DNA from: Sphingopyxis sp. FD7
Lineage (GTDB): Bacteria > Pseudomonadota > Alphaproteobacteria > Sphingomonadales > Sphingomonadaceae
DNA: 64,000 nt
NCBI RefSeq assembly: GCF_003609835.1
Contig: NZ_AP017898.1
Location: 2,418,001-2,482,000, forward strand
Direction: 5' to 3'
Part shown: positions 18,211 to 26,150 of the stretch, in pieces
How positions within the stretch are numbered: position 1 is the stretch's first letter
Layout of the letters: the number at the start of each line of letters is the position of its first letter
Position numbers and translations under genes: made by a program
Notes under the pieces: generated by a model
The model's database searches: none
What the model saw: only the letters and a program-made list of their open reading frames with translations
Told to the model about the DNA's origin: nothing

Positions 18211-19418
18211 CAACTGGCCTTCGCCGGCGTGTTCATCCCCATCGAGGCGAAATATTTGCGCAGGTTGCGCGCCGCCTGGCGGATGCGTTGCTCGTTCTCG
18301 ACCATGGCGATGCGCACAAAACCTTCGCCATCCTCGCCATAGCCGACGCCGGGGGCGACCGCGACCCCGGCGTGCGTCAGCAGCTGCTTGGAAAACTCGA
18401 GGCTGCCCATGTCCTTGAGCGCGGGCGGCAACGGCGCCCAGGCGAACATCGACGCGGGCGGGCTGGGAATGTCCCACCCCGCGCGGCCGAAGCTTTCGAC
18501 CATGACGTCGCGGCGCTTCTGATAGAGCAGTCGGTTCTTTTCGACGATGTCCTGCGGCCCGTTCAGCGCGGCGCAGGCCGCGGCCTGAATCGGCGTGAAA
18601 GCCCCATAGTCGAGGTATGACTTCACGCGCGTCATCGCCGCGATCAGCCGTTTGTTGCCGACCGCAAAACCCATGCGCCAGCCCGCCATCGAATAGGTTT
18701 TCGACATCGAGGTGAACTCGATCGCGACGTCCTTTGCGCCCGGCACCTGCAGGATCGAGGGCGTCGGGTTGCCGTCGTAATAAAGCTCCGAATAGGCAAG
18801 ATCGCTGAGCACCCAGACCTTATTCTCCCTCGCCCACGCGACCAAGCGTTCGTAGAAGGCCAGGTCGACGGCTTCGGCGGTCGGGTTCGACGGATAATTG
18901 ACCACCAGGATCGACGGGCGCGGCACGGTGAATGCCATCGCGCGGTCGAGCGCGCGCCAGTAATTCTCATCGGGAGTCGTCGGCACGCTGCGGATCGTCG
19001 CGCCGGCGATGATGAATCCGAAGGTATGAATGGGATAGCTGGGGTTCGGCGCCAGCACGACGTCGCCGGGGCCGGTGATCGCCGTCGCGAGGCTCGCCAG
19101 CCCCTCCTTCGATCCCATGGTCACCACGACTTCGCTTTCGGGGTCGAGATCGACGTTGAAGCGGCGACCGTAATAATTGGCCTGCGCGCGGCGAAGGCCC
19201 GGAATGCCTTTCGACTGCGAATAGCCGTGCGCATCGGGCTTGCGCGCGACCTCGCACAATTTGTCGATCACATGGTCGGGCGGCGGCAGGTCGGGGTTGC
19301 CCATCCCGAGGTCGATGATGTCCTCTCCCGCGGCCCGCGCGGCCGCTCGCATCGCATTGACTTCGGCGATGACATAGGGCGGCAGGCGCTTGATGCGATA
19401 GAATTCATCGTCGGACAT
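18210..19418 (-). CDS. alaC: PLP-dependent aminotransferase, AlaC-like
   Basis: A 402-residue class I/II aminotransferase of the AlaC subgroup (glutamate-pyruvate aminotransferase; also resembles LL-DAP aminotransferases). IDLGMGNPDLPPP near the start and NYPSNPTA are family marks. The PLP lysine lies in SMSKTYSMAGWRMG at about residue 240. It would make alanine from pyruvate with glutamate as amino donor. It heads an operon with two small membrane proteins. Confidence 0.88.
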   Translation of the reverse strand: MSDDEFYRIKRLPPYVIAEVNAMRAAARAAGEDIIDLGMGNPDLPPPDHVIDKLCEVARKPDAHGYSQSKGIPGLRRAQANYYGRRFNVDLDPESEVVVTMGSKEGLASLATAITGPGDVVLAPNPSYPIHTFGFIIAGATIRSVPTTPDENYWRALDRAMAFTVPRPSILVVNYPSNPTAEAVDLAFYERLVAWARENKVWVLSDLAYSELYYDGNPTPSILQVPGAKDVAIEFTSMSKTYSMAGWRMGFAVGNKRLIAAMTRVKSYLDYGAFTPIQAAACAALNGPQDIVEKNRLLYQKRRDVMVESFGRAGWDIPSPPASMFAWAPLPPALKDMGSLEFSKQLLTHAGVAVAPGVGYGEDGEGFVRIAMVENEQRIRQAARNLRKYFASMGMNTPAKAS

Positions 19419-19440
19419 GGGAAACTAGAACAACTCCTTT

Positions 19441-19448
19441 GCATATGC
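19441..19448. promoter_or_regulatory. TGC-containing palindrome in the alaC-phaC gap
   Basis: GCATATGC within TTTGCATATGCG lies between the divergent aminotransferase and PHA synthase genes. TGC/GCA half sites are features of PhaR-type operators, and stronger examples occur at the phasin promoter. An 8-base palindrome alone is weak evidence. Confidence 0.3.
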
Positions 19449-19533
19449 GTTTGAAGGGCCGCGAACGGCGCCTCGCCAGCCGCGACGCGGCTTGTTATAG
19501 GGATTCTCACGGCACTGACCAGCAGGAACCAGC

Positions 19534-21303
19534 ATGACCGACATGGGCGAGGACAAGACGAGCGACGCGGCGAATCCCTTCATGCCTTCGCCCGACGACG
19601 TGCAACATTGGGCCAGCGTGATGGGCCGGGCGCAGCAGATGATGCTCGACTATGCGCTGAGCCAGGCGAACCAGGGAAACAGCGCGGCGGCGCTGTTCGA
19701 CCCCGCCGGTTGGCTGCAAAACCCGACGACGAAGCTATGGGCCGAACAATCGGCAAGGATGTGGGAACAGGGCGCGGCCTTCTGGACCTCGCTCGCAACG
19801 CTCCAGCCCTCCCTGACGCCCGACACCGACGCGCCGAGGGACAAGCGATTCGCCGACCCCGACTGGACGGCCAACCCGGTCTTCGCGCTGATCCGCCAGA
19901 CCTATGGCCTGCTCGCCGAACAATTGCTCGCGACCACCCGCAACATCCAGGGAATCGACGAACAGGCGCGCGCCAGGCTGGAGTTCGCCGCGAAGAATAT
20001 GGCCGAGGCGCTGTCGCCTTCCAATCTCGCGATCACCAATCCCGAGGTGATCAAGCGCGCGGTCGAAACGCGCGGCGAAAGCCTGCTCAAAGGGTTGGGG
20101 CATATGCTTTCCGACCTGTCGCGCGGGCAGCTTTCGCACGTCGATCCCGAAGCCTTCGAGGTCGGCGTCAATATCGCGACGACGCCGGGCAAGGTCATTC
20201 ACGAAACCGATCTGTACCAGCTCATCCAATATGATCCGGCGACGAAGGACGTCTTCACCGTCCCGCTCGTCATCTTTCCGCCGTGGATCAACCGATTCTA
20301 TATTCTCGACCTCAATCCGCAGAAGAGCTTTGTCAAATGGGCCACCGAACAGGGGCTGACCGTGTTCATGGTGTCGTGGAAATCGGCCGATGCGACGATG
20401 AGCGAGATCGTCTGGGACGATTATGTGGCGGCCGAGGTCGATGCGATCGACACGGTACGCGACCTGCTGGGCGTCCCGCATGTCCACACCATCGGCTATT
20501 GCGTCGCGGGCACGACGCTCGCCGCGACGCTGGCGATGCTCGCCGCGCACGGCGAGGCCGACAAGGTGAAATCGGCGACCTTCTTTACCGCGCAGGTCGA
20601 TTTCGAGCTGGCGGGCGACCTCAAGCTGTTCGTCGACGATGCCTATCTGGCGCTGCTTCAGCAATTGTCGGCGCCCGGCTATCTCGACGGGCGCTATATG
20701 GCGGCCACTTTCAACAGCCTGCGCGGGCGCGACCTCATCTGGAACTATGTCGTCAGCAATTACCTGCTCGGCAACGATTATCCGCCCTTCGACCTGCTCT
20801 ATTGGAACGGCGACACCACCAACCTGCCGGCGAAGTGGCACCGCCAGTATCTGACCGACCTGTATCGCGACAACCGGCTGGTCATCCCGAACAGCCTGTC
20901 GGTGTGCGGCACGCCGATCGACCTTCGGAAAATCGCCGTCCCCGCCTATATCCAGGCTGGACGCGAAGATCATATCGCGCCGGCGGTCAGCGTGTGGCGG
21001 ATGATGCACCATCTGTCGGGGCCCAAAACCTTTCTGCTCGCCGGGTCGGGACATATAGCGGGGGTCGTCAACCCGCCCGCCGCGGGCAAATATCAATACT
21101 GGACCGGCGACAATGACGCGGCGTCACTCGACGATTTCGTGGCGGGCGCCACCGAAACCAAGGGCAGCTGGTGGCCGCACTGGATCGACTGGATCGCCGC
21201 ACAGGACGACAGAAAGATTCCCGCCAAGGGCGCGCGCATTCCCGGCAAGGGGCGCCGCAAGGCGATCGAGGACGCGCCCGGACGCTACGTCAAACTGCGG
21301 TAA
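19534..21303 (+). CDS. phaC: Class I poly(3-hydroxyalkanoate) synthase
   Basis: A 589-residue enzyme that polymerises 3-hydroxyacyl-CoA into PHA granules in the cytosol. The N-terminal ~200 residues are the PhaC_N domain. The lipase-like box is GYCVAGTTLA, with the nucleophilic Cys at about residue 328. The catalytic Asp lies in AGREDHIAP and the His in GSGHIAGVVNPP. The length fits class I, which works without PhaE. The phasin gene follows 122 bases downstream, together forming a storage module; phaA and phaB are not in the window. Confidence 0.95.
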   Translation: MTDMGEDKTSDAANPFMPSPDDVQHWASVMGRAQQMMLDYALSQANQGNSAAALFDPAGWLQNPTTKLWAEQSARMWEQGAAFWTSLATLQPSLTPDTDAPRDKRFADPDWTANPVFALIRQTYGLLAEQLLATTRNIQGIDEQARARLEFAAKNMAEALSPSNLAITNPEVIKRAVETRGESLLKGLGHMLSDLSRGQLSHVDPEAFEVGVNIATTPGKVIHETDLYQLIQYDPATKDVFTVPLVIFPPWINRFYILDLNPQKSFVKWATEQGLTVFMVSWKSADATMSEIVWDDYVAAEVDAIDTVRDLLGVPHVHTIGYCVAGTTLAATLAMLAAHGEADKVKSATFFTAQVDFELAGDLKLFVDDAYLALLQQLSAPGYLDGRYMAATFNSLRGRDLIWNYVVSNYLLGNDYPPFDLLYWNGDTTNLPAKWHRQYLTDLYRDNRLVIPNSLSVCGTPIDLRKIAVPAYIQAGREDHIAPAVSVWRMMHHLSGPKTFLLAGSGHIAGVVNPPAAGKYQYWTGDNDAASLDDFVAGATETKGSWWPHWIDWIAAQDDRKIPAKGARIPGKGRRKAIEDAPGRYVKLR

Positions 21304-21346
21304 TATCCTGCCGCTAGACTGACATCGGGCCGGGATTCTCGATTTT

Positions 21347-21361
21347 TTGTGCGCTGCACAA
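21347..21361. promoter_or_regulatory. Candidate PhaR-type operator, upstream site
   Basis: TTGTGC-GCT-GCACAA is a perfect inverted repeat. It extends to nine-base arms TTTTTGTGC and GCACAAAAA around the GCT centre (21344-21364). It sits just upstream of the phasin promoter. PhaR repressors bind TGC/GCA-rich inverted sites upstream of phasin genes and are released by PHA. The flanking T and A runs would also let it act as a weak terminator for phaC. Confidence 0.5.
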
Positions 21362-21369
21362 AAATAGTC

Positions 21370-21396
21370 TTGAAATCGCCGATCCGCTCCTATATT
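21370..21396 (+). promoter_or_regulatory. Candidate sigma-70 promoter of the phasin gene
   Basis: TTGAAA at 21370-21375 and TATATT at 21391-21396 form a plausible promoter with a short 15-base spacer; TATTGT at 21393 would give 17. The leader to ATG 21426 is short and contains AAAGGAG. A second TGC-type palindrome overlaps the -10 end. Confidence 0.45.
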
Positions 21397-21409
21397 GTGC
21401 AGTGCAACA
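21395..21409. promoter_or_regulatory. Candidate PhaR-type operator, downstream site
   Basis: TTGTGCAGTGCAACA contains the palindrome TGCA-G-TGCA and shares the TTGTGC half site with 21347-21361. It overlaps the -10 box and likely transcription start, where a repressor would block initiation. Confidence 0.45.
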
Positions 21410-21425
21410 TAAAGGAGTTGTCCCG

Positions 21426-22172
21426 ATGGCTACCAAGATGGATAGTGCCGAAAAGGCTTTTGAAGCCGCGACGCTGGAAACCGCCGCCAAGCCGGTGGCG
21501 ACTCCTGCGGCCCCGGCGCCCACCGCTGCGCCGACAACGGCGCCCACCGCGGCGCCAGCCAAGACGAAGCCGGTGAAGGCGAAAGCCAAGCCGGTTGCCA
21601 GGAAAGCGGCTGCCCCCAGGGCCGCCGCCAAAAAAGCCGCCCCCGCGAAGGCGGCCGTGAAGACAATTGCCCCCAAGGCTGCGCCGAAGCCGGTCGCCGC
21701 CACCGTCAGCAAAGGATTGAAGAGCATGAACGACACCGTCAAGAAAATGGCCGAAGACGCCAAGACCCGCGCCGAAGCCCTGACCGCCGATTTCAACGAA
21801 AAGGCGAAGGAAGCCATGGCCAAGACCAGCAAGCTCGCCGAAGAAGCCGTCGAGTTCAACAAGGCCAACCTTGAAGCGCTTGTCGAATCGGGCAAGATCG
21901 CAGCCAAGGGCATGGAAACGCTCGGCCAGGAAGGCGTTGCCTTCGCCCGCAAGAGCTTTGAAGAGACGACCGCCGCGCTGAAGGGCTATACCGCCGTCAA
22001 GTCGCCGGCCGAATTCTTCAAGCTTTATGCCGAAAACAGCAAGAAGGCGTTCGACGCCGCCGTCGCGCAGACCTCGAAGACCAGCGAACTCGTCGTCAAG
22101 CTGACGAATGACAGCTTCGCGCCGATCTCGAACCGCGTTTCGGTCATCACTTCGAAGATGAAGGCCGCCTGA
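21426..22172 (+). CDS. Phasin family protein with Ala/Lys/Pro-rich N-terminal tail
   Basis: A 248-residue granule-coating protein. Residues about 105-248 form the alpha-helical phasin domain (KSFEETTAALKGY and SPAEFFKLYAENSKKAFD are typical). Residues about 20-100 are a low-complexity tail of Ala, Pro and Lys (KAKAKPVARKAA, AAKKAAPAK) resembling histone H1 or the DNA-binding tail of PhaF, here at the N-terminus. Such a tail could tie granules to the nucleoid; this is inference. AAAGGAG at 21411 fixes the ATG at 21426. It sits beside phaC and two candidate PhaR sites. Confidence 0.9.
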   Translation: MATKMDSAEKAFEAATLETAAKPVATPAAPAPTAAPTTAPTAAPAKTKPVKAKAKPVARKAAAPRAAAKKAAPAKAAVKTIAPKAAPKPVAATVSKGLKSMNDTVKKMAEDAKTRAEALTADFNEKAKEAMAKTSKLAEEAVEFNKANLEALVESGKIAAKGMETLGQEGVAFARKSFEETTAALKGYTAVKSPAEFFKLYAENSKKAFDAAVAQTSKTSELVVKLTNDSFAPISNRVSVITSKMKAA

Positions 22173-22244
22173 GCGCTTTCACCTTCCTCTCGTCGGCGCG
22201 GACACCTTCTTCCCCCTCCCCCCGTCTGCGCCGACGCCCCAAGG

Positions 22245-22272
22245 CCGCCCGCTTCCCCCCGGAAGCGGGCGG
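22245..22272 (+). terminator. Hairpin after the phasin gene
   Basis: A perfect 12-bp stem CCGCCCGCTTCC / GGAAGCGGGCGG closes on a loop of four C, followed by TTCT. It lies 73 bases after the phasin stop. The T-tract is poor, but the stem is strong, so termination of the phasin message is likely. Confidence 0.6.
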
Positions 22273-22403
22273 TTCTGGTCTGGCGCCAGCAGCCGCGCAC
22301 GAAAAGGGGGTTAATGATCGCCGCGCCCCTTGCGATTCCGCCCCGGCTTGCGATATTCCGCCTGATGATGCTTCCCGCTTCGATCCCTCTTGCCGTCCGC
22401 GCC

Positions 22404-22730
22404 ATGGCGGACAAGGACGACGACGCTACGGGCACCCCCGGCGTCGGCATCGCCACGCGTACGCGCGCGAAGCCCAAAAAGCCGTCGATGTACAAGGTGC
22501 TGTTGCTCAACGACGATTATACGCCGATGGAGTTCGTCGTGATGGTGCTGCAACGCTTTTTCAACATGGACATCGAACGCGCGACGCAGGTGATGCTGCA
22601 CGTCCACCAGCAGGGCGTCGGCGTGTGCGGCGTGTTCAGCTATGAGGTTGCCGAAACCAAGGTCAATCAGGTGATGGACGCCGCGCGGCAGAACCAGCAC
22701 CCGCTGCAATGCACGCTGGAAAAGGCCTGA
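22404..22730 (+). CDS. clpS: ClpS, adaptor for the ClpAP protease
   Basis: A cytosolic N-end-rule adaptor that delivers substrates to ClpA. The core has [28 protein letters not shown] and EVAETKV, all conserved in ClpS and containing the N-degron pocket residues. Counting from ATG 22404 gives 108 residues, matching relatives whose N-terminus begins M-x-D-K/D-D. An in-frame ATG at 22314 with a GGGGG-type ribosome site would add 30 hydrophobic residues and cannot be excluded. clpA is not adjacent. Confidence 0.9.
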   Translation: MADKDDDATGTPGVGIATRTRAKPKKPSMYKVLLLNDDYTPMEFVVMVLQRFFNMDIERATQVMLHVHQQGVGVCGVFSYEVAETKVNQVMDAARQNQHPLQCTLEKA

Positions 22731-22743
22731 TCGACGGCCAATC

Positions 22744-22772
22744 GGTCATCCCGGCGAAGTCCGGGACGACGA
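22744..22772. repeat. Single arm of the CCCGGCGAAG repeat, within the HxlR 3' end
   Basis: GTCATCCCGGCGAAGTCCGGGAC is one arm of the repeat family seen at 11393. The HxlR-type reading frame ends inside it, so its last residues (SSSRTSPG) are encoded by repeat sequence. Confidence 0.7.
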
Positions 22773-23276
22773 TGTCGAAACGCGCTGTCGGCCGCGAGCC
22801 GCCTGCTCGGCTCTGAGCGCCGACGAGGGCTCGCCTTTCAAATCACCATAGCGCAACACGTCTCCGCAGCCGGGGCAGACCGGCGATGTGCCGACGTCGG
22901 CGCCGCACGCACGGTGGACGTAACGGATCGCCGGACCGTCGCCCGTCTCGCCGTCGCGATAGGCCCAGCGCTCGGCCCAGCCGCGCATCGCATAGAGCAC
23001 GCCGAACAGATCCTTGCCCTTGTCGGTCAGCCGATATTCGTGGCGCAGCGGACGGTCCTGATAGGGCCGGCGCGCCACCACCCCTTCATCCTCCAGCATC
23101 CTGAGGCGCGCCGACACCAGCTGCGGTCCCAGCCGCGTGTTCGCCGCGATCGCCTCGAACCGCCGCCGCCCGAAAAACAGCTCGCGCAGGATCAGCAACA
23201 CCGCGCGGTCGCCGAGAATCTCGGCCGAGCGCCCGACGGGGCAGAATGTGTTCGACAAATCGGCGCGTTTCGGCAT
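22746..23276 (-). CDS. HxlR family winged-helix regulator
   Basis: A 176-residue transcription factor. Residues about 10-100 form the HxlR winged helix (CPVGRSAEILGDRAVLLILRE; RRFEAIAANTRLGPQLVSARL). The C-terminal part holds two CxxC-like pairs (RACGADVGTSPVCPGCG), possibly a small zinc ribbon. It is divergent from an SDR/isomerase pair across a ~100-base gap and probably controls it. ATG 23276 with GGAAGG upstream is preferred to the overlapping TTG at 23279. The C-terminus runs into an intergenic repeat. Confidence 0.87.
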   Translation of the reverse strand: MPKRADLSNTFCPVGRSAEILGDRAVLLILRELFFGRRRFEAIAANTRLGPQLVSARLRMLEDEGVVARRPYQDRPLRHEYRLTDKGKDLFGVLYAMRGWAERWAYRDGETGDGPAIRYVHRACGADVGTSPVCPGCGDVLRYGDLKGEPSSALRAEQAARGRQRVSTSSSRTSPG

Positions 23277-23379
23277 CAACCACCTTCCATCGCTGTCGTC
23301 GCACGACGATCTTCCCGGATGAAAAACCGCTTGTCACTATGATTATCATAGTTACTATCGCGGGCAAGAGGAGAGTCGC

Positions 23380-24105
23380 ATGTCCGCAGCCGTCATCATC
23401 GGAGCCGGCGACGCCACCGGCGGCGCGATCGCGCGCGCGTTCGCCGCCGAAGGGCTCACCGCCTGCGTCAACCGCCGGACACGCAACGCCGATGCGCTCG
23501 AAGCCCTGGCGCAATCGATCCGCGACGCCGGACACCGCGCGCGCGCCTTCCCCGCCGATGCACGCGACGAAGCGGCGATGATCCGGCTGTTCGACACGGT
23601 CGAGGCCGAAGTCGGGCCCGTCGAGGTCGCGGTGTTCAACATCGGCGCCAACGTCAATTTCCCGATCGCCGAAACGACGCTGCGCGTTTACACAAAGGTG
23701 TGGGAGATGGCGTGCCTCGGCGGTTTCCTGATGGGCCGCGAAGCAGCCAAACGCATGGCGCCGCGCGGCCGCGGCACGATCCTCTTCACCGGGGCGACCG
23801 CATCCTTGCGCGGCGGAGCGGGCTATGCCGCCTTTTCGGGCGCCAAAGGCGCGCTCCGGATGCTCGCGCAGTCGATGGCGCGCGAGCTGGGGCCGCGGGG
23901 CATCCACGTCGCGCACATCGTCATCGACGGGGCGATCGACACCGACTTCATCAAGGGCCGCCATCCCGATTTCGACCATGCGAAGGCGCAGGATCTGATC
24001 CTGAACCCGGCGGCGATCGCCGCCAATTATGTGATGCTCCACAAACAGCCGAAAAGCGCCTGGACGCACGAGCTGGATCTTCGTCCATGGGGAGAGACAT
24101 GGTGA
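23380..24105 (+). CDS. Short-chain dehydrogenase/reductase-like protein lacking the catalytic Tyr
   Basis: A 241-residue Rossmann-fold protein with the nucleotide motif GAGDATGGAIA near the start. FNIGANV stands where NNAG is usual. In the active-site region, GYAAFSGAKGAL has Phe in place of the tyrosine of the YxxxK motif (FSGAK). Oxidoreductase chemistry may therefore be altered or absent. Its stop overlaps the next gene by seven bases. The pair is divergent from an HxlR regulator. The substrate is unknown. Confidence 0.85.
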   Translation: MSAAVIIGAGDATGGAIARAFAAEGLTACVNRRTRNADALEALAQSIRDAGHRARAFPADARDEAAMIRLFDTVEAEVGPVEVAVFNIGANVNFPIAETTLRVYTKVWEMACLGGFLMGREAAKRMAPRGRGTILFTGATASLRGGAGYAAFSGAKGALRMLAQSMARELGPRGIHVAHIVIDGAIDTDFIKGRHPDFDHAKAQDLILNPAAIAANYVMLHKQPKSAWTHELDLRPWGETW

Positions 24106-24704
24106 CCAGAGCCCTCGAACTCATTTTCGATTTCGGCAGCCCCAACGCCTATCTGGCGATGAAGGCGCTCCCCGACCTGCTCGACCGCACCGGCGCCGAC
24201 CTTTTCATCACACCGTGCCTGCTCGGCGGCATCTTCAAGGCGACGGGCAACAAGGCGCCGATGGTGCAATATGCCGACGCGCCCGCGAAGCTCGCCTATG
24301 AAAATCTCGAAATGCGGCGTTTCATCGAGCACCATCGCCTGACACGCTTTCGCCTCAACCCGCATTTTCCCGTGAACACGCTGACGATCATGCGCGGCGC
24401 GATCGTCGCCGAGGATGAAGGCAATCTCGACGACTATATCGACGCGGTGAACCGGGCGATGTGGGAGGAAGGGCTGAAGATGGACGATGCCAACGTCATC
24501 GCGGCCTTCCTCTCGGCCAATGGTTTCGACGGTCCCGCGCTGCTCGCGCGCACGCAGGAGCCGGACATCAAGGCAAAGCTCGCCGCCAACACCGAAGCCG
24601 CGGTCGCGCGCGGCGTGTTCGGCATCCCGACCTTCTTCGTCGGCGAGGAAATGTTTTTCGGCAAGGACCGGCTGGGCCAGGTTGAAGAGGCCTTGCTCGG
24701 TTGA
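24099..24704 (+). CDS. 2-hydroxychromene-2-carboxylate isomerase family (DsbA/GST-kappa fold)
   Basis: A 201-residue glutathione-linked isomerase-like protein. FDFGSPNAYLA near the start carries the active-site Ser of HCCA isomerases. GVFGIPTFFVG is the cis-Pro loop of the thioredoxin fold, and FFGKDRL ends the family motif. HCCA isomerase acts in naphthalene-type aromatic breakdown, but many homologues sit outside such pathways, as here. GGAGAG precedes ATG 24099, and the gene overlaps the SDR gene, so the two are coupled. Confidence 0.88.
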   Translation: MVTRALELIFDFGSPNAYLAMKALPDLLDRTGADLFITPCLLGGIFKATGNKAPMVQYADAPAKLAYENLEMRRFIEHHRLTRFRLNPHFPVNTLTIMRGAIVAEDEGNLDDYIDAVNRAMWEEGLKMDDANVIAAFLSANGFDGPALLARTQEPDIKAKLAANTEAAVARGVFGIPTFFVGEEMFFGKDRLGQVEEALLG

Positions 24705-24728
24705 CAATGGGCCGTGGCGGGGGCTGCT

Positions 24729-24800
24729 TCGGGGTGGATTCCGGCCGATCCTCTCCCGCAGGGGGAGGAGCGCCGCGTCCGCAATCGGCCGAAACCGGAC
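24729..24800. repeat. Fragment of the CTCCC...GGGAG repeat with its flanking motif
   Basis: CCTCTCCCGCAGGGGGAGG at 24750-24768 is followed by CGTCCGCAATCGGCCGAAAC. The reverse complement of that flank recurs near 51737, and a shorter relative occurs near 2108. GGGGTGGATTCC at its left edge also recurs near 45870. It is part of a dispersed repeat family. Confidence 0.6.
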
Positions 24801-24866
24801 ATCGCCTTGACCGCCCCGACCACCGCACCGGCTTGCACGCCCCCGCGCATCGGCTAAAGACGCCCG

Positions 24867-26150
24867 ATGGATCAAATCGTCATTCGCGGCGGCCAGCGAC
24901 TCAAGGGCCGTATTCCCATCAGCGGCGCCAAGAACGCTGCGCTCACGTTGCTGCCCTGCGCGCTGCTCACCGACGAACCGCTGACCTTGCGCAACCTGCC
25001 GCGGCTCGCCGACGTCGACGGCTTCGGGCATCTGCTCAACCAGCTTGGTTGCTCGACGACGATCGAGGGTTCGCGGCCCGAGGATTTCGGCCGCGTGATG
25101 ACCGCGCGCGCGACGACGCTGACCTCCACCGTCGCGCCCTATGACATCGTACGCAAGATGCGCGCCTCGATCCTCGTGCTCGGCCCGCTGCTCGCGCGCG
25201 CGGGCGAAGCGACGGTCAGCTTGCCCGGCGGCTGCGCGATCGGCAACCGCCCCATCGACCTGCACCTGAAAGCGCTCGAAGCATTCGGCGCCGAGATCGA
25301 ACTCGCCTCGGGCTATGTGAAGGCCGTTGCCCCCGGCGGGCGGCTGGCGGGCGGCAAGTTCACCTTTCCCGTCGTGTCGGTCGGCGCGACCGAAAATGCC
25401 GTCATGGCGGCGGTGCTGGCCAAGGGGACGTGCGTGCTCGAAAATGCGGCGCGCGAGCCCGAGATCGTCGACCTGTGCAACTGCCTGGTCGCGATGGGCG
25501 CGCATATCGAGGGCATCGGCACCGAAACGCTGACGATCGAAGGCGTCGATCGCCTCCACGGCGCGACCTATCGCGTGATGGCCGACCGGATCGAGGCGGG
25601 GAGCTATGCCTGCGCCGCGGTGATCACCCAGGGCGATGTCGAGCTGGTCGGCGCCAAGGCGAGCGAAATGGAAGCGACGCTCGCGGCGCTGCGCGAAGCG
25701 GGCGCGAGCGTCGAGGACACCAAGGGCGGCCTCCGCGTCGCCATGTCGGGCCGCGCGCAGCCGGTCACGCTGTCGACCGCGCCCTACCCCGGCTTCGCGA
25801 CCGACATGCAGGCGCAGTTCATGGCGATGGCGACGCTCGGCACCGGCGCGTCGCTGTTCACCGAGACGATCTTCGAGAATCGCTATATGCACGTTCCCGA
25901 ACTCGCGCGCATGGGCTGCGACATTCAGGTCAAGGGCCGCACCGCGGTGGTGCGCGGGGTCGACCGGCTGATCGGCGCGCCGGTGATGGCGACCGATCTG
26001 CGCGCGTCGATGAGCCTCATCATCGCGGGCCTCGCCGCCGAGGGGCAAACCGAGGTCAACCGGGTCTATCATCTCGACCGCGGCTACGAGCGGCTGGAGG
26101 AAAAGCTCCAGGCCGTCGGCGCCGACATCGAACGGATCAGCGCGGGGTAG
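24867..26150 (+). CDS. murA: UDP-N-acetylglucosamine 1-carboxyvinyltransferase
   Basis: A 427-residue cytosolic enzyme for the first committed step of peptidoglycan synthesis: transfer of enolpyruvate from PEP to UDP-GlcNAc. It starts MDQIVIRGG and has the KNAAL motif at about 22-26. [15 protein letters not shown] carries the catalytic Cys at about 117 (Cys115 in E. coli, the fosfomycin target). Its 3' end overlaps the convergent hydrolase gene by 14 bases. Confidence 0.97.
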   Translation: MDQIVIRGGQRLKGRIPISGAKNAALTLLPCALLTDEPLTLRNLPRLADVDGFGHLLNQLGCSTTIEGSRPEDFGRVMTARATTLTSTVAPYDIVRKMRASILVLGPLLARAGEATVSLPGGCAIGNRPIDLHLKALEAFGAEIELASGYVKAVAPGGRLAGGKFTFPVVSVGATENAVMAAVLAKGTCVLENAAREPEIVDLCNCLVAMGAHIEGIGTETLTIEGVDRLHGATYRVMADRIEAGSYACAAVITQGDVELVGAKASEMEATLAALREAGASVEDTKGGLRVAMSGRAQPVTLSTAPYPGFATDMQAQFMAMATLGTGASLFTETIFENRYMHVPELARMGCDIQVKGRTAVVRGVDRLIGAPVMATDLRASMSLIIAGLAAEGQTEVNRVYHLDRGYERLEEKLQAVGADIERISAG

